64,000 nt of DNA from Anaerolineae bacterium (GTDB lineage Bacteria; Chloroflexota; Anaerolineae; Aggregatilineales; J027), in contig JAJTXY010000003.1 in NCBI GenBank assembly GCA_021463865.1, forward strand, positions 242,087-306,086, in the 5' to 3' direction. The position numbers and the translations under genes are program-made. Positions within the stretch are counted from its first letter, which is position 1. Each line of letters starts with the position of its first letter. This document shows, one piece after another, positions 61,052 through 64,000 of this stretch. Below the pieces are notes generated by a model. The model searched no databases. It was not told where the DNA came from and saw nothing but the letters and a program-made list of their open reading frames with translations.

Positions 61052-62868
61052 AACGCAACAAGGCTTGTTTTAAGGAGGTTTTCGTGGTTAATGACCAGAT
61101 GAGTTACTGCTTCAAGGGCTTCCTTTTGGTCATAAAAATATTGGCGGCGACTGATGCTCAAGTTTTCGGTAATTTGGTCAACGGTTTGTCCCTGAATATA
61201 GGTTTGCTTCAAAATTTGATAACGCCGTTGATCGCGGGAGTGGTCTTTTTGCCCCATCGCCTCGACAGCTTGTAACAAAAGCTGTTGTAACGCTTGCCCC
61301 CGCAGCTTGTTGGGTAAGCCATTGACCTCCGATGGATAGGCCCAATTTGCCAAATCGCTCTTACTCAAATACACCTCATCCCACAAATGACGCAGTGCAT
61401 CCCGAACCTGCCGCTGAAACCAACCTGTTTCCAAAAGCCACGCATCTTGCAGTGTCGGGGTAATTGGCGCTGTTACCTCAGTCAACAGGCTGACCGTTGT
61501 GGGGTTAAACATTTTGGGATAAGACCCTTGCAATTCCAGCACCCCCACTAAACGATTGGCATGAATCATGGGCACCGCAATAGCTGATTGCAACCCCGTC
61601 CGCATCGGCTCGACCAAAACTTTTGGTTCACGGGCGAGGTCATCCACCCACAACGGAGCGCGGGTGCTGCCAACCTGCCGTGCCAGATGCGCGGGTTGGT
61701 CAATGATCGTGCGCTCGTTACTTTCGAGGTCTTGCTGAATTAAATCCCCGGTATCCCAATCGGTCATATAAAGGCGGACATGTTCGCAGGGCAATTGTTG
61801 AGTGATCAAGGATTTCATACGACCAAACACCTGCACCAAATCCGTCTCACTTTTGATGGGGCGTTCGACACGGGGCGAGGGTAGCATTTCATGTAATTTG
61901 CGGCGTTCCACATCCAACAAAGCCGCCACCAAAATCAATCCGCCGATCACAGTGGCGTTCCACAGTGAAGAGACATTCAGCAGGCTTAACCCCACTTCCA
62001 CACTGGTTAGCAGCAGCACGCCCAACAAGGACCCCCAAATACTCCCCTTGCCACCGCGCAATCGGGTGCCCCCGATGACTACCGCTGCGATGGAGGTAAG
62101 GGCGTAATTCTCGCCTATGGTATACACCCCACTTTCGATACGGGTCATCAGCAAAATACCCGCAACACCTGCCATCAACGCATTCAGCGAATAAATCCGG
62201 ATTTTATAGGAATTGACTTGGACACCCGACATCATGGCGGCGGTTTCGTTGCCCCCAATTGCAAAGGCATAGCGCCCTAGTTTGGTGTTCCGCAGAATAT
62301 AACCAAAGCTGACAAATACCACGATCATCAAGATAATTGGGATGGGACGGACATCACTCCCAATGCGCCACATCCAAGAAAATTCGCCGTGTGGAATCGA
62401 GACAGGTGAGCCATCACTAATGACCAGTGCCAAGCCCTTGATGAAACTCATCGAGCCAAAGGTCACAATAAACGGTGACAATTCCTTTTGGGTAATCAGC
62501 CAGCCATGAATACCACCGATGAGCGTCGCCACAATGAGCGCCAAGCCCATCGCCAGTAAAGGAGGCAGGGCGACATGGCCTGAATCTGCCATCATCTTAG
62601 CTGCTAAAATGCTGGTCAAAGCGGCGACTGAACCAACCGAGAGATCAATCCCCCCAGTGATAATCACCAATGTCTGCCCCGCCACGATGATGGCAAGGGG
62701 GGCTGTACCCAAAAGGATCAGCAAAATATTATTGGGTGCAAGAAAATGTTCGGAGAGTAGCGAAAAAAAGCTAATTAAGGCCAAAAAAACAATAAGGAGG
62801 GATTGCTGTCTAAAATAACGGTAAAGGGTAGTGGGTTGTAATAAATAGTTGAGCGAGGAGGTGGTCAT
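61048..62868 (-). CDS. RbsC-type ABC permease fused to a GAF domain and a predicted helix-turn-helix domain
   Basis: 606 residues. Residues 1-325 are a complete RbsC-family permease (GGIDLSVGSV at 72-81; cytosolic coupling region AVVIGGTRLRGGKGS). Residues about 336-475 form a GAF domain (SAIAVPMIHANRLVGVLELQG, strikingly like the GAF domains of the kinases in this window). Residues about 480-606 are helical and contain a likely helix-turn-helix (TVDQITENLSISRRQYFYDQKEALEAV, near 562-588), similar to the last region of sigma factors or LuxR proteins. RbsC is normally about 320 residues. No frameshift is needed: the frame is continuous, and both ends overlap neighbours by four bases. Confidence 0.85.
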   Translation of the reverse strand: MTTSSLNYLLQPTTLYRYFRQQSLLIVFLALISFFSLLSEHFLAPNNILLILLGTAPLAIIVAGQTLVIITGGIDLSVGSVAALTSILAAKMMADSGHVALPPLLAMGLALIVATLIGGIHGWLITQKELSPFIVTFGSMSFIKGLALVISDGSPVSIPHGEFSWMWRIGSDVRPIPIILMIVVFVSFGYILRNTKLGRYAFAIGGNETAAMMSGVQVNSYKIRIYSLNALMAGVAGILLMTRIESGVYTIGENYALTSIAAVVIGGTRLRGGKGSIWGSLLGVLLLTSVEVGLSLLNVSSLWNATVIGGLILVAALLDVERRKLHEMLPSPRVERPIKSETDLVQVFGRMKSLITQQLPCEHVRLYMTDWDTGDLIQQDLESNERTIIDQPAHLARQVGSTRAPLWVDDLAREPKVLVEPMRTGLQSAIAVPMIHANRLVGVLELQGSYPKMFNPTTVSLLTEVTAPITPTLQDAWLLETGWFQRQVRDALRHLWDEVYLSKSDLANWAYPSEVNGLPNKLRGQALQQLLLQAVEAMGQKDHSRDQRRYQILKQTYIQGQTVDQITENLSISRRQYFYDQKEALEAVTHLVINHENLLKTSLVAL

Positions 62869-63904
62869 GATGTACCTCCATGTAAGGCATAAGCAAGGAC
62901 TGATGCTTCATCTGTTTCACTACAAAGCAAGGTTGCGGCAATGCGACCCTTGTGTAATACGAGAACACGGTCACACATTTCTATAATCTCGTTGATGTCT
63001 CCGCTGACCATCACAATTCCCATGCCACGATTCAGCAACTGATTCATCAAATGGTAAATCTCGGTTTTGCCCCCAATATCCACCCCCTGTGTTGGCTCAT
63101 CACACAACAAAATATGAGGGGAGGTCGCTAACCATTTGGAGAGGATGACTTTTTGCTGATTGCCGCTCGATAGATGCCGGGTCTTAAAATCGTGGCTGGG
63201 AGCCTCTATGCCGAGTTTTCGGATGTAGTAGGCACTCAATTGGGCTTCTTGTTCATGGTCAATAAACGGCCCAGCGGGGGCTTTTTCCAAACTGGCAAGG
63301 TGGATGTTTTCGCTGATATTCATTTCCAAGACGAGGCCCTGCTGCTGGCGGTCTTCAGTTAATAAGCCAATACCATACTGGATGGCATCTTGTAGGGAAC
63401 GAATTTGCACACGATGACGGTTAACATAAAAATCCCCTTCATCCACCGGGTCGAGGCCAAAAATTGCCCGTAGAATCGCCGTTCGCCCCGATCCCACCAA
63501 CCCCGTGATGCCCAAGATTTCGCCCTCGCGCAGGGTAAAACTGATGTCCTCAAACCCCCCATAACGGGTCAATCCTTGGACACGCAAAAGCTCTGCTCCA
63601 TGTTGGGTTTGGCGCGGTGGGAATTTTTCGGAGATATGTCGCCCCAAAATGAGGGTTGAAATGGTTTCAAGGGAGTGTTTCTTGACATCCAGTGTCGCCA
63701 CCACCTGCCCATCTCGCAAGATCGTAGCGCGGTCACACTGGTTTTTGACCTCATCCAGACGATGGCTTATGAATAGAATCGCCACCCCCTGATGCTTCAA
63801 CGCTTGAACAGAGCGAAAGAAGTTTTCGGTTTCGTGGTGGGTCAGCCGGGCCGTCGGTTCATCCATAATTAGCAGTTGGATATTTTGATGCAGGGCCTTT
63901 GCTA
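62865..63904 (-). pseudogene. RbsA-type sugar ABC ATPase, 5' end lost to an insertion sequence
   Basis: RbsA has two nucleotide-binding domains in about 500 residues. Here only the end of the first is left: Walker B LLIMDEPTARLT and SHRLDEV, but no Walker A or signature. The second domain is complete: Walker A GLVGSGRTA, signature LSSGNQQKV, Walker B ILLCDEPTQGVD. Homology starts abruptly at LAKALHQNIQ, next to a TA dinucleotide at 63903-63904; residues before that in the open frame belong to inserted DNA. It overlaps the permease start by four bases. Confidence 0.82.
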
Positions 63905-63912
63905 GTAGTGCA

Positions 63913-63999
63913 TCAAGAAAGTAGTTCAGGATATAAGCGCGACAACTTAGTGCGTGCCTGCGTGACATCAAACTGCCAGTGAACGGTGGCGTGAGCGGC
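63913..63999 (-). mobile_element. C-terminal end of an IS630-family transposase (partial, runs off the window)
   Basis: In a frame different from the ATPase, the minus strand encodes 28 residues containing VHWQFDVTQARTKLSRLYPE followed by a TGA at 63913. The pattern WQFxxxxARxKLxxLYP is the usual ending of IS630-family transposases. It abuts the truncated ATPase gene. IS630 elements insert at TA, and a TA lies at the junction. The rest of the element lies beyond base 64000. Confidence 0.75.
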
Positions 64000-64000
64000 A

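Noticed and set aside
63905..63971. The apparent N-terminus of the ATPase frame beginning MMSRRHALSC
   Set aside because: These codons lie in the insertion sequence, where another frame encodes a typical IS630 transposase end. No family member starts this way.

Overview
The window looks like a chromosomal segment of a Chloroflexota bacterium, probably an Anaerolineae-like lineage. This is an inference from the b6-like cytochrome b, the Ccm cluster with a CxxxY-type CcmE, the GT87-type membrane protein, the very large GAF/PAS sensor kinases and the moderate GC content. No rRNA or other phylogenetic marker is present to settle it.

Layout. (1) 1-13.5 kb is a respiratory block, almost all on the minus strand. 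A Rieske protein, a fused cytochrome b and a coiled-coil di-heme cytochrome c form one unit closed by a terminator near 9.26 kb. A second di-heme cytochrome c follows, and then a full cytochrome c maturation operon (ccmE-F-H, a thioredoxin, a CcmI-like protein, an unknown secreted protein, ccmA-B-C and a CcmD-like peptide), with most genes overlapping by 1-4 bases. The Ccm proteins would make the c-type cytochromes encoded beside them. (2) 13.8-30.9 kb is mixed housekeeping and metabolism: a GT87-like membrane protein, a macro-domain/VWA/BchI-like AAA+ operon, a methyltransferase, D-aminoacyl-tRNA deacylase, an acyl-CoA mutase large subunit whose active site reads as isobutyryl-CoA type, GNAT and acyl-CoA ligase genes, SbcC, a four-repeat secreted protein, a lipoprotein, tRNA-Met(CAT) and a histone-deacetylase-family enzyme. 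(3) 31-41.6 kb is a sensory operon: an RbsB-like lipoprotein, a HAMP-GAF protein without a kinase, a 47-residue ORF wedged between its neighbours, and a 2644-residue histidine kinase with about ten GAF and three PAS domains. (4) 41.9-49.6 kb carries small unknown genes, a lipoprotein, a CpaE/TadZ-like REC-ATPase, a LysM protein, an M32 carboxypeptidase, and a flavin reductase coupled to homogentisate 1,2-dioxygenase. (5) 49.7-51.2 kb holds tRNA-Gly and tRNA-Pro beside gene remnants, including a probable IS4-type transposase fragment. (6) 51.2-59.6 kb is a phosphorelay locus: a 2001-residue PAS/GAF kinase, a single-domain response regulator, and a REC-PAS-PAS-kinase. (7) 60-64 kb is a ribose-type ABC importer operon. 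Its permease is fused to a GAF domain and a predicted helix-turn-helix domain, and its ATPase gene is cut by the end of an IS630-type transposase that runs off the window.

The most unusual content is the coupling of sugar-type binding or transport proteins to GAF-based sensing, in two forms: a binding protein with giant GAF kinases (31-41.6 kb), and a permease-GAF-HTH fusion (61-62.9 kb).
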